Shown in pieces: positions 47,478-56,076 of a stretch of DNA of 64,000 nucleotides. Within the stretch, counting starts at the first letter, position 1; every line of letters begins with the position of its first letter. The position numbers and the translations under genes are program-made. The notes beneath the pieces are model-generated. The model was not told the DNA's origin and did no database searches. It saw only the letters and a program-made list of their open reading frames with translations. The stretch comes from CAKZML01 sp963823435 (lineage in GTDB: Bacteria > Pseudomonadota > Gammaproteobacteria > Steroidobacterales > BM003), in the NCBI GenBank assembly GCA_963823435.1, contig CAWGLN010000001.1, forward strand, positions 1,621,434 through 1,685,433, read 5' to 3'.

Positions 47478-49069
47478 CCACAGTGACCGGTAATCTGACC
47501 GCAGCAATCAGCGCGACCGCCAGGCGGGCCGCGAGGGATGGCGACTGGGCAGCGGTAGATGCCGCGGCGAGCCAGATCCTCGGGCTTAATCAGAATGACC
47601 CCGAAGGATGGTTCCTGCGTGGACTGAGCAGGAAGGCTGCGGGGAGGGTGCAGGAAGCGACTGATGCATTCAGTCAAACCATTCGGCTGGATCCCGGGCG
47701 CTACGACGCCGCTATTGAACTGGCTTGGATATACTGGAGTCTTTTGCGGCATCAGGAGGCAAAAGACCTGCTGGAGGGCTACGAGCAACTGCTTGCGAAC
47801 AGCCCGCTATATCTAGATATGGCTGCAGAAACCTGGAGTCGGCTGGGATTGCACGCAAGAGCACTACCACTCTACCGCAAGGCCTGCGAGCTTCAACCCG
47901 AAGTGGACAAATTTCAGGCAGGCCTGGCCGCTTGCTCCGTTCTATGTGGAGAGCTTTCGCAAGCCGGGGTTAATTACAGTCATCTTTTGGACAAATACCC
48001 CAATCACCAACGCAACCATTACGAGTGGTCGAGACTGAAACGGGCAATTGACAGCGCCCATGTTGATCAGATGAAGGCGGTGCTGGAGCGCACCGGTCTG
48101 TCTCCAGAAAAGAATATTTTTCTGTACTACGCAATTGCCAAGGAGCTTGAGGACCTCGAACTGTGGGATGAGTCCTTTCATTACTACCGGATGGGAGGGG
48201 ATGCGGCCGCCGGATTGGCGCGAACATCCGGCTATAAGGTCAGCAACGACATCGCCCTGATTGACAAGATTATCGAAGTTTGCGGTCCGCAGTGGCTTTC
48301 CAAGGGGGTCGCGGCCAGCCAGGCTGAATCTGGGAGCCCGAGTCCGATTTTTGTGGTTGGATTGCCCCGAACCGGCACCACGCTAACAGAGCGAATTCTG
48401 GCCAGCCATTCTGAGATTGAAAGTGCGGATGAAACCTTTTTCCTGCAAATAGCGATTCGCCGCATCAGCGGGGTAGCAGGCGGGGAAGAGATGACCCCCC
48501 GCATGATAGAGTTGGCGGCCGGGAAAGACCCGGTAGTTATTGGCAAGACATACCTTGACGCGGTCCGCTACCGACTGAGTGGCAAGTCTCTTTTCATCGA
48601 CAAGTATCCCTTCAATTTTCATTATCTTGGGTTTGTCGCCAGGTCCTTTCCGCAGGCCCGAATTGTTCATCTTCGGCGAAACCCGATGGATGCCTGCCTT
48701 GCCATGTACAAGCAACCATTTTTCCGTTTTGCATTTGCGCTGGACGACCTGGGGCTTTATTACCTGGCCTATGACCGGTTGATGAGGCACTGGCGCGAGG
48801 TATTGGGGCACAGGCTGATAGAAGTGCACTATGAGAACCTGGTGTCCGATCAGGAGACGCAGACTCGTCTGTTGCTACAAAAGCTGGGATTGGAGTTTGA
48901 GCAAGGATGCCTCGAATTCGAGAAGAATAAGTCTGCCAGCGCCAGCGCAAGTTCGGTGCAGATACGGGAAAAAATACATACTCGGTCAGTCAATCGGTGG
49001 ACTTGTTTTGCACAGCATTTGCGCCCGCTTGAACAACTTCTCACGCAGGCCGGCATTGCCATTGGCTGA
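47474..49069 (+). CDS. TPR-sulfotransferase (tandem copy 2)
   Basis: 531 residues from a GTG overlapping the stop of copy 1; a GTG at 47483 is an alternative. Layout matches copy 1 along its whole length: TPRs (EGWFLRGLSRKAAGRVQEAT, LYRKACELQPEVDKFQAGLA), PAPS loop VVGLPRTGTTLTERIL near residue 295, and LRRNPMDACLAMYK near 401. The two are a diverged tandem duplication. Differences concentrate in the TPR helices and in the segment after the PAPS loop (SADETFFLQIAIRR against SLGETLFLQMVLRR), consistent with different acceptors. Translation is coupled to copy 1. Confidence 0.92.
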   Translation: MTTVTGNLTAAISATARRAARDGDWAAVDAAASQILGLNQNDPEGWFLRGLSRKAAGRVQEATDAFSQTIRLDPGRYDAAIELAWIYWSLLRHQEAKDLLEGYEQLLANSPLYLDMAAETWSRLGLHARALPLYRKACELQPEVDKFQAGLAACSVLCGELSQAGVNYSHLLDKYPNHQRNHYEWSRLKRAIDSAHVDQMKAVLERTGLSPEKNIFLYYAIAKELEDLELWDESFHYYRMGGDAAAGLARTSGYKVSNDIALIDKIIEVCGPQWLSKGVAASQAESGSPSPIFVVGLPRTGTTLTERILASHSEIESADETFFLQIAIRRISGVAGGEEMTPRMIELAAGKDPVVIGKTYLDAVRYRLSGKSLFIDKYPFNFHYLGFVARSFPQARIVHLRRNPMDACLAMYKQPFFRFAFALDDLGLYYLAYDRLMRHWREVLGHRLIEVHYENLVSDQETQTRLLLQKLGLEFEQGCLEFEKNKSASASASSVQIREKIHTRSVNRWTCFAQHLRPLEQLLTQAGIAIG

Positions 49070-49183
49070 ACCACAAGTGTCATGCAGGCGGGTATTGTTT
49101 TTTTCTGGCCAAAGACCCTCTACAATCTTCTCGCGAACTGACGGTCATCCACGGTCACCCTGATAATTCGATAGAATTCGCCT

Positions 49184-50260
49184 ATGCACATAAAATCCAA
49201 TGATTTCCAGGTGACGGTGGCCAGTCTTCTGTTCGAGCCCGAGTACTACTTGTTTGACTTTTCCCCCAATGGCGCAACCTCCAGGTTCCTGATCGTTACT
49301 GAAGAAAAACTGCGTCTGGCTCCATTCATCGATATTCATCTTGAGCCACTGGCCCAGGCCAGCTTCAGTGTTAGTTCGAAGAAATTGTTTTCACTGGAGG
49401 GGCAGCACGACCTGGTGCGCCCGCCAATTCATTTCATTTTTCACCATGCATTTGTGTGCTCAACATTGTTGGCGCGCTGCCTGGATCAAATAGACGCGTT
49501 TTTTAGTCTGAAGGAACCGTGGATACTGCGTCGTTTATCCGACCACAAGCGCGGCCAAAAGAGGGCCCTGCCAGAAGCCCAATGGCGGGAGCTTTTTACT
49601 CGCAATCTCGCGCTGTTGTCGAAAAATTACCGCAGCGGTCGATCCAGTGTAATCAAGGCCACCAACGTGGCCAATAACCTGATTGCAGATGTTTTGCAGT
49701 GGTTGCCTGAAAGCAAGGTTGTCTACCTTTACTCGGAGCTGGGAGATTTCCTGGTATCGAATCTGAAGAAGCCTGCTGACACCCAGCAGAAAATGCCCTG
49801 GTTGCTGTCCGAGTTTATGCGCGATAGTGATTTTGGCGATCGTTTCAAGCAGTTTGCCAATACCGATCGCCTTTCCTTGCTCCAGGTCTGCGCCCTGATC
49901 TGGGTGAACAATATCTATTCACTCATGCGAGCCACCGAGAGATACGGGAGTGACGCATTAATTAAATTGCATATGGATGACCTGCTTGGGGAACCCCCTG
50001 CCGCTTTGGAGCAGGTCAGCAGGCACTTCGGGTACGTGCCTTCGGCGGAAGAGATAAACATGATGAGCCGGCCTGAGGTGATGGGTACGAATGCCAAGAA
50101 CCAGGCCCAGCGATACAACCGGAAGGTAAAGCAGCAGGAACGTCGCCAGGTCCTGCAGGCTTGCGGTTCGCAGATTCAGGATACACTCAACTGGATAGAG
50201 CCCCTCGTGAGGGAACTGGGGCTGCGTGAGTTTCTTGGGAAGCGCGGCGACGCTGGATAA
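49184..50260 (+). CDS. Sulfotransferase-like P-loop protein without TPRs
   Basis: 358 residues. A degenerate P-loop, IFHHAFVCSTLLARCLD (about residue 84-100), replaces the usual GxPRxGTT. It is followed by VIKATNVANNLIADVL (158) and VVYLYSELGDFLVSNLKK (180), which occupy the positions of the substrate and 3'-phosphate segments. The N-terminal ~65 residues (LLFEPEYYLFDFSPNGATSR) form a separate beta-rich region. Located 114 bases after copy 2 on the same strand, so probably the same transcript. It may transfer sulfate with an altered loop or have lost activity. No membrane segment. Confidence 0.65.
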   Translation: MHIKSNDFQVTVASLLFEPEYYLFDFSPNGATSRFLIVTEEKLRLAPFIDIHLEPLAQASFSVSSKKLFSLEGQHDLVRPPIHFIFHHAFVCSTLLARCLDQIDAFFSLKEPWILRRLSDHKRGQKRALPEAQWRELFTRNLALLSKNYRSGRSSVIKATNVANNLIADVLQWLPESKVVYLYSELGDFLVSNLKKPADTQQKMPWLLSEFMRDSDFGDRFKQFANTDRLSLLQVCALIWVNNIYSLMRATERYGSDALIKLHMDDLLGEPPAALEQVSRHFGYVPSAEEINMMSRPEVMGTNAKNQAQRYNRKVKQQERRQVLQACGSQIQDTLNWIEPLVRELGLREFLGKRGDAG

Positions 50261-50291
50261 GTAGATCAACAATTCCCATGGACTAAAGTAG

Positions 50292-50408
50292 CTACTTGCG
50301 CAATTGACGGCCTGCCAACAGGTAGCTCACAAGCGCCTGCAGTGGAACCGTGATCACAGACATATACCACACATCTACCAGCTTGACGTCTGGCTGGGTG
50401 CCCTTCGC
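50292..50408 (-). other. In-frame coding-like tail beyond the amber stop of methyltransferase 2
   Basis: After the TAG at 50409-50411 the same frame stays open for 38 codons to another TAG at 50292-50294. It reads like protein: a polar stretch (AKGTQPDVKLVDVWY) and a hydrophobic segment (SVITVPLQALVSYLLAG) ending RQLRK. It could be a separate short protein (internal GTG or ATG), a lost C-terminus, or read-through. Confidence 0.35.
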
Positions 50409-51374
50409 CTAGCTCAGTTCGATATGCCAGCCAGCAAGGAGCCCGTTGTCTTCCTTAAACGGCTGGCAGGAAAAATCACTGAAGGCCGAGGTCCTGGTCA
50501 GGGCGTGGAGCCGGTCAATCGCATCTCCGTCCAGACCGGCCTTGACCATGTCTTCAAGCCGTTTTCCTGCCATTTCAAAGTCCTCGCTCACCATGGCCAG
50601 GGTGCGCAGTCTTTGCTTGCTTTGTACGCGGGCTGCGCCCTGCGCAAGGGTGTTGATAGCCGCCAGCATTTGCCTGGCGCATTCGCTATCCGGGTAACGC
50701 TTTTTCATGGCGGCCACACCCTCGTTCACCGAGCTTGATAGTGGCTTGGCCTTGTTAATGGCCACGCGCAATTCGTCCTGGTTCAGGGGATTGCCCAGGG
50801 CGCCGAAGTAGGCGCGTACCCGGCCGAACAGGTTCAGGTCTTTCAGGACTGCCCGGTAGACGTGTGCTTCAGAGCGTGCGGCCCTGAGCAGATTCGAATC
50901 GCTGTGGTGGGCAATGGCGACGAATTTCCCGCCGGGTACCAGTACCCGTCGGATTTCACCCAGGGTCTGGGGAATCTTGCAGTATTCCAGGCCGAACTGG
51001 GAACTTGCGAAATCAAAAGCCCCTTTATCGAAAGGCAGCTTTTCGCAGGCGGTATTGCTGCGAAAATGTATCCCCGTGCGCAGGGCTTGTAGCTCCTCGC
51101 TGGCCGTGATCTGGGGGTTGATAGCGGCCAGGTCGCAGCCGGTGATGTGGAATGTCTTGTCCTGCTTTTGTGCGGTCTTGGCCGCCAGGATGGCCACCGC
51201 GCCGTTGCCGGTGGCGATGTCGAGTATGCGTGCGCCGTCGCCCAGGCGTTCAAATTGCGAAGACCAGAAATCGGCAATCACGCCCTTGTAATTGTCCGGC
51301 ATGCCGGGGCCAAAAGTAGTAACAAAACCTTGTTGCCAGAAATCTGACCACTGGGGGACGGCTTGCGGCTTCAT
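50409..51374 (-). CDS. Class I SAM-dependent methyltransferase (cluster copy 2)
   Basis: 321 residues. Motif I ILDIATGNGAVAILAAK (about 49-65), acidic strand TGCDLAAINPQI, motif IV AFDFASSQFGLEYCKI and GKFVAIAHHSDSNLLRAARS. The SQFG(L/V)EY and HH segments are shared with copy 1 at 44817, so both belong to one subfamily. A helical insert follows (VNEGVAAMKKRYPDSECAR), and the end CQPFKEDNGLLAGWHIELS looks complete. It converges on the sulfotransferase genes, leaving the three sulfotransferases between two paralogous methyltransferases. Substrate unknown. Confidence 0.83.
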   Translation of the reverse strand: MKPQAVPQWSDFWQQGFVTTFGPGMPDNYKGVIADFWSSQFERLGDGARILDIATGNGAVAILAAKTAQKQDKTFHITGCDLAAINPQITASEELQALRTGIHFRSNTACEKLPFDKGAFDFASSQFGLEYCKIPQTLGEIRRVLVPGGKFVAIAHHSDSNLLRAARSEAHVYRAVLKDLNLFGRVRAYFGALGNPLNQDELRVAINKAKPLSSSVNEGVAAMKKRYPDSECARQMLAAINTLAQGAARVQSKQRLRTLAMVSEDFEMAGKRLEDMVKAGLDGDAIDRLHALTRTSAFSDFSCQPFKEDNGLLAGWHIELS

Positions 51375-51473
51375 ATGCCAGGGCTCCAGGTAAAATAAGG
51401 ACGGGTTCCGAATCTATTCAGCAATTATGCAGAAAAAGATCCGGAACCGCTGCCCCGGGTTATCCCGTCGGTC

Positions 51474-53294
51474 CTAGGTGGACTGCTTTTCAGCCAGCCA
51501 GTCATTGACCACGCGATTGAGAATAGCCAATGGCATGGCGCCATTCTTCAGTATCACGTCATGGAATTCCCGCACGTCGAAATTATCACCCAGGGTTTCC
51601 TCCGCCAGGGCTCGCAGTTTCATGATTTCGATCATGCCCACCTTGTAGGCGCAGGCCTGACCCGGCATCACGATGTAGCGTTCGATTTCCGCGATGACAT
51701 CGGATTCGGGTAAGCCGGTGTTGACCAGCATGTATTCAATGGCCTGTTCCCGGGTCCAGCGCGAATGATGGATGCCGGTATCCACGACCAGGCGAACACC
51801 GCGGAACAATTCCGCCTGCAAGCGTCCCAGGTTGGTGTAGGGGTCTTTTTGGAAGCCGGCTTCCCAGGCTACTCTTTCCGAGTACAGGGCCCAGCCTTCA
51901 ACGTAGGCGACAAAGGGCCCCATCTTGCGGAACAAGGGTAATTCTTCCTGCTCCATGGCCAGGGCGACCTGGAAGTGATGACCGGGGATGCCCTCGTGGT
52001 AGGCCAGGGTACGCATCCCCAGCTTCGGTGTGGCCTTGATGTCGTACAGGTTGGCGTAAAAAATTCCCGGTCTGCTGCCGTCCATGGCCGGTTGGTTGTA
52101 ATAGGCCCCGGCGGAGCTTTTTTCCTTGAATTCAGGAACCCGCTTTACCTCCAGTCCCGCTTCCGGACGGATATTGAACCAGTCGTCCAGGCCGGCGCTG
52201 ATCTCATCCAGGATAGTCTGGTAATCGGTCAGTATCTGTTCCCGTCCTTCATCAGTATCCGGATACAGGAAACGTTCCTCGGCCACGATCTCACCCAACA
52301 ACTCGCCCACGGGGCGTGTCGTGTCATAACCTTCCGCAGCGAGAATCTCCAGCATCTCGCCCTGGATACGGGCGACCTCGGACAGACCCAGGTCGTGAAT
52401 CTCGCCTGGACTCATTTCGCTGGTGGTCATCATCTGCAGCATAAAGGCGTAGAACTTGTCGCCGTTGGGCAGCTTCCAGACGCCGTCATCCGTCGTGGTC
52501 TTGGGACGAAGCCCGGTATAGTAATCGATGAATATCTGGTAGGCGGGGTAGACCGAGTTCTCTATCTGGCGGGTGTTCTCGGCCAGTAGTTCAGCCTGTT
52601 TGTCCCCGGAAATACCGGCTTCTTCCAGCTTGGTCTTGAACGAGGTCTGGAGAATGTTTTCAGAGGCCGGCGCACCCACGAACGCCTTCATTTCGTCCAG
52701 CACCTTATCCACCACGAAGGTCGGCGGCAGGATGCCCTTGTCCTCGCGGATTTTCAGGCCTTCCATTATCTGGGTGAACTTCACGCCCAGCTTGGACAAG
52801 CGGGTGTTGTAGTCCTTTGCATCGCCTACGCTATTGATCGAGTGAGCGGATTCCATGAAGCTGGGGAAGTTGCTTTGCACCCCGAACATCTGGTTCAACG
52901 GGTAATCGTAATAGCGCCACTTGTCGACACCATCCTCCATGCGGGTGAGAAGCCAGTCCACCATGTCATAGGAAAGTTGCTGCTGGTAAGGCAGTTCCTC
53001 GCGGTCGAACCCTCGCAATTCCTCACCAATTTTCTTCATTCTTGCCAGGGCTTTGTCGCCGGCGGCCTGGGATTCGTCGTCCAGGTCATCCTGGTGGAAG
53101 GTAATGCCGGCCTGCTCCAGTACATGCAGCTGGGTCAGGGTCTCGGGACTTTCGATGACGGTCTTTGCAAAAGCCCTGTTCAGGGCCATGTCGTAACTGG
53201 GCAGGGGGCCATACCACAGCCAGGTTCCGGCAAGCACTGCCAGCCCCAGGATGATGCCGAACGATATTCCCAGCCATTTGAAAAATTTCTTCAT
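51474..53294 (-). CDS. DUF885-family metallohydrolase/peptidase
   Basis: 606 residues. One N-terminal membrane anchor (FFKWLGISFGIILGLAVLAG) faces the body into the periplasm. The DUF885 zinc motif is HEGIPGHHFQ at about residues 432-441, preceded by YHEG-type text (LGMRTLAYHEGIPGHH) and followed by YVEGWALYSERVAWE with the third ligand Glu. DUF885 proteins are M32-like gluzincin-fold peptidases of uncertain substrate. It is one of several exported peptidases in this window. A 65-base gap separates it from the aldehyde dehydrogenase gene on the same strand, so they may be cotranscribed. Confidence 0.9.
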   Translation of the reverse strand: MKKFFKWLGISFGIILGLAVLAGTWLWYGPLPSYDMALNRAFAKTVIESPETLTQLHVLEQAGITFHQDDLDDESQAAGDKALARMKKIGEELRGFDREELPYQQQLSYDMVDWLLTRMEDGVDKWRYYDYPLNQMFGVQSNFPSFMESAHSINSVGDAKDYNTRLSKLGVKFTQIMEGLKIREDKGILPPTFVVDKVLDEMKAFVGAPASENILQTSFKTKLEEAGISGDKQAELLAENTRQIENSVYPAYQIFIDYYTGLRPKTTTDDGVWKLPNGDKFYAFMLQMMTTSEMSPGEIHDLGLSEVARIQGEMLEILAAEGYDTTRPVGELLGEIVAEERFLYPDTDEGREQILTDYQTILDEISAGLDDWFNIRPEAGLEVKRVPEFKEKSSAGAYYNQPAMDGSRPGIFYANLYDIKATPKLGMRTLAYHEGIPGHHFQVALAMEQEELPLFRKMGPFVAYVEGWALYSERVAWEAGFQKDPYTNLGRLQAELFRGVRLVVDTGIHHSRWTREQAIEYMLVNTGLPESDVIAEIERYIVMPGQACAYKVGMIEIMKLRALAEETLGDNFDVREFHDVILKNGAMPLAILNRVVNDWLAEKQST

Positions 53295-53359
53295 TACTCA
53301 AAACTCCCAGTGCTCAGTCGTATTGTCTCTCTGACCCGACAAACAGTGCAGGTTCACCC

Positions 53360-54853
53360 TTACTCGAATTCGATCCACGTGGTCTTCAATTCGGTGTAGT
53401 CGTTGAAGGCGTGCATGGACTTGTCGCGCCCGTTGCCGCTTTGCTTGAACCCGCCAAAGGGCACGGTCATGTCGCCGCCAAAGTAGTTGTTGATACCCAT
53501 GGTGCCCACACGCACGGCCCCGGCCACCTTGTGGGCGGTGTTGATGTTGCGACTCCATACCGCGCCGGCCAGGCCATAGATCGAGTCGTTGGCGATACTG
53601 ACCGCTTCGGCGGCGTCCTTGAACGTCAGTACCGATAGCACCGGGCCGAATATTTCTTCCCGGGCAACCCGCATCTGGTTATTCACGCCGGCAAGAATGG
53701 TGGGCTCGTGGTAGTACCCGCCGGTCTCGGCCAGGCAGCGTCCGCCTCCAAATACCAGTTCGGCGCCTTCCTTGCGGCCCACATCCACATAGCCGGCCAC
53801 GGTGTTGAACTGGCCTTCATCAATCATCGGTCCCATGGCAGTGGCAGGATCCAGCGGATCGCCAGGCATCCAGTCGCCGGCCCTGGCAATGACCATGTCC
53901 AGGAACTTGTCGCGAACTTTTTCTTCAACAATAAGACGAGTGCCGGCAGTGCAGGTCTGGCCGCCGTTATAAAATACTGCAACTGCGGCCATGGCCGCGG
54001 CTGCTTCCAGGTTGGCGTCAGCAAATACGATGTTCGGGCTCTTACCGCCCAATTCCAGGAAGGTGCGCTTCAGGTTGGATTGTCCCGAGTACTGCATCAG
54101 CAACTGACCCACCGGGGTGGACCCGGTGAAAGTCAGGCCATCGATGTCCATATGGGTGGCCAGGTGCTTGCCCAGCGAGCCGCCGGGTCCGGGCAGGACG
54201 TGCAGTACTCCATCGGGCAAACCCGCCTCAGTGGCCAGGCGGGCAATGAACAAGGCGGACAGGGGTGTGTTGCTGGCCGGTTTCAGGACGACCGAGTTAC
54301 CGGTAGCCAGGGCCGGGGCCAGTTTCCAGGCGGTGGTGGACAAGGGGAAGTTCCAGGGCACGATGGCCGCGACCACGCCCAGCGGCAGGCGCTGCACCAG
54401 GGCCAGGGTGTTGGCCGGTGTCGGCGGAATCTCGTCATACACCTTGTCGATCGCCTCACCGCTCCAGCGTATGGTGCGTACGGCGGCGGATACGTCGATA
54501 TCCAGGGTATTGGAAATGGGTTTGCCTACGTCCAGGCACTCCAGCAGGGCCAGTTCCTCCCGGTGCTGCTCAATCAGTTCGGCCCAGCGCACCATGACCA
54601 TCTTGCGATCCGAGGGCGCCATGGCTGACCACACGCCGCTGGCAAACGCAGCTCTTGCACTGGCGATGGCAAGCTCCGCATCCTCGATTCCGCAATAGGC
54701 AACCTGGGCCAGTTCCCGGCCATTGCCCGGATTGAAGGTGGGTCGGGTTTCACCGGACAGGGCCGCTACACTGCGGCCATTGATGAATGCGCGTCCGTCT
54801 ATACGCAACACACTGGCCGCCGCCTGCCAGTCCGCCTTGGTCATGTTCGTCAT
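53360..54853 (-). CDS. Aldehyde dehydrogenase (PuuC-like)
   Basis: 497 residues from the ATG at 54853 (MTNMTKADWQAAASVLRID). Complete superfamily set: VVAAIVPWNFPLSTTAWKLA for NAD binding, FTGSTPVGQLLMQY, the general base in LELGGKSPNIVF (about 265), and catalytic Cys in YNGGQTCTAGTR (about 298). Closest in layout to gamma-glutamyl-gamma-aminobutyraldehyde dehydrogenase (PuuC) and related amine-derived aldehyde dehydrogenases. It is cytoplasmic and probably acts in putrescine, polyamine or amino-aldehyde breakdown. Exact substrate is inferred. Confidence 0.9.
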   Translation of the reverse strand: MTNMTKADWQAAASVLRIDGRAFINGRSVAALSGETRPTFNPGNGRELAQVAYCGIEDAELAIASARAAFASGVWSAMAPSDRKMVMVRWAELIEQHREELALLECLDVGKPISNTLDIDVSAAVRTIRWSGEAIDKVYDEIPPTPANTLALVQRLPLGVVAAIVPWNFPLSTTAWKLAPALATGNSVVLKPASNTPLSALFIARLATEAGLPDGVLHVLPGPGGSLGKHLATHMDIDGLTFTGSTPVGQLLMQYSGQSNLKRTFLELGGKSPNIVFADANLEAAAAMAAVAVFYNGGQTCTAGTRLIVEEKVRDKFLDMVIARAGDWMPGDPLDPATAMGPMIDEGQFNTVAGYVDVGRKEGAELVFGGGRCLAETGGYYHEPTILAGVNNQMRVAREEIFGPVLSVLTFKDAAEAVSIANDSIYGLAGAVWSRNINTAHKVAGAVRVGTMGINNYFGGDMTVPFGGFKQSGNGRDKSMHAFNDYTELKTTWIEFE

Positions 54854-55311
54854 TTTCAACCCCGGGGGTAAGGATGGTGATGTTAGACGCGGGCCGGGTT
54901 CGTATCGACGCGATTTGAGCTGCCCGCCCTGTAATTCCGCGCCAGACTTTACCACGGGGCGGTTCGAAATCCCTCCTTCCGAGAGTCAGGCGCCTGGCAT
55001 GCCATTGCCGATCTGGCGTGGCTCGCAGGAGGACATGTCCTCCCGCGGGCACGGCATTACCCGGGTATCAACCGGGAACCCAGTCCTGGAAATGGCTTTG
55101 AACACGGGGCTTACGGGCGTTCGGGGGAGCGTTTCCGGCGCTCAGCAGGAGCCAAAATAGCGAATGGCAAGATTCGCCAGTTTCACGGATAATGCGCACT
55201 TCCGGCGAAGGCCGGTTTCTGACTGGCAATGATCCTGCCGCTTCTGCTGGGGGTTTGCCAAAACATACATGCATCGACAGCTTCGGTGTTAACAGGGAAA
55301 GGGACAAGACA
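54854..55311. other. Intergenic region between divergent aldehyde dehydrogenase and barrel genes
   Basis: About 460 bases with promoters for both flanking genes and one perfect 16-bp palindrome (55028-55043). Open frames on either strand (54723-55160, 55068-55307) lack coding character. Confidence 0.6.
55028..55043. promoter_or_regulatory. Perfect 16-bp palindrome
   Basis: GGAGGACATGTCCTCC, placed 175 bases upstream of the aldehyde dehydrogenase start and 269 before the barrel gene. It may be an operator for either. One such palindrome is expected by chance in a window of this size. Confidence 0.35.
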
Positions 55312-55970
55312 ATGCGTACGATAATGATCGCGATCCTGCTGCTGGCCGTACCCGGCCTGGGCCAGGCGCAAACCTATTTCAATTCCGGCGGTGTCGCCAA
55401 GACCTGGGAGTGGTCTATTGCCGGTATCTACCAGTACAAGGAAAATGCCAGTGCCAGCAACGGCGCCGGCCTGGAAATCGATCCTGCACTGGGTCTGGGC
55501 ATTAATTTTGCCTACAACGTCACCAACAAGCTTTCCAGTGGGTATGGATTTCGAATGGCTGCAGCCGGACTATAAAGCCACCGTGGTTGGCGATGCGGGT
55601 GAGACCCGTGTCATTGACCACGAGTTCAGTCAGTTCAATGGCCGCCTGAAGGGCGCTTTCTATTTCATGGACGGTCCGGTAACCCCGTACCTGGAAGCGG
55701 GCATGGGCTGGACCTATATTGACTCCAACGTTGTCGACGGCCCTCCCAGCACCGGATGCTGGTGGACCTGGTACTGGTTATGTGTGCACCAATTATTACG
55801 ACACCTATGAAACCACCGAATTCACTTATGGCGGCGCCGTGGGTGTGCGCTACGAGTTGAAGAACGGCACGCTATTGAAACTCAGCTATAACACCTGGGT
55901 GATCGACGCTGGCGTGATAGCCGAACCCAATCTGGCTGCGTTGCGTCTGGAGTTTGGCTGGCGCTTCTAG
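55312..55970 (+). CDS. Outer-membrane barrel protein, two frameshifts
   Basis: Start ATG at 55312 with a GGGACAAG region upstream and a signal peptide MRTIMIAILLLAVPGLGQAQ. The frame shifts near 55540 (from NVTNKLS to VGMDFEWLQPDYKATVVGD) and again near 55755 (to PGTGYVCTNYYDTYETTE). It ends LAALRLEFGWRF at 55970. Reconstructed about 219 residues of alternating strands (VDGPVTPYLEAGMGWTYIDS), with terminal Phe as the BAM signal. It resembles small eight-stranded OmpW/OmpA-type barrels. A strong terminator follows. Function unknown. Confidence 0.75.
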
Positions 55971-55993
55971 TTCCGGCTTGACCTGAAGATCAA

Positions 55994-56032
55994 GCGGCAA
56001 TCGGCAGGGCATGCCGATTGCCGCTTTTTTTT
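55994..56032 (+). terminator. Rho-independent terminator
   Basis: Perfect 13-bp stem GCGGCAATCGGCA / TGCCGATTGCCGC with a 5-base loop and eight T, 23 bases after the barrel stop. Confidence 0.95.
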
Positions 56033-56076
56033 GGCTGCCAGTCGCGTGCCCTGACACGCAACGGCCCGAATTCAGC

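Noticed and set aside
50409..50411. Amber codon as pyrrolysine or other recoded residue
   Set aside because: No recoding signal or pyrrolysine genes, and the protein before the stop looks complete; a small downstream frame or read error is simpler.
44400..51374. Sulfotransferase/methyltransferase cluster as a RiPP pathway
   Set aside because: No short precursor frame with a leader/core layout and no RiPP recognition element protein, peptidase-transporter or cyclodehydratase was seen in the cluster.
53708..54628. 306-codon forward frame opposite the aldehyde dehydrogenase gene
   Set aside because: Mirror frame of a fully conserved aldehyde dehydrogenase; low-complexity Gly/Gln/His translation.
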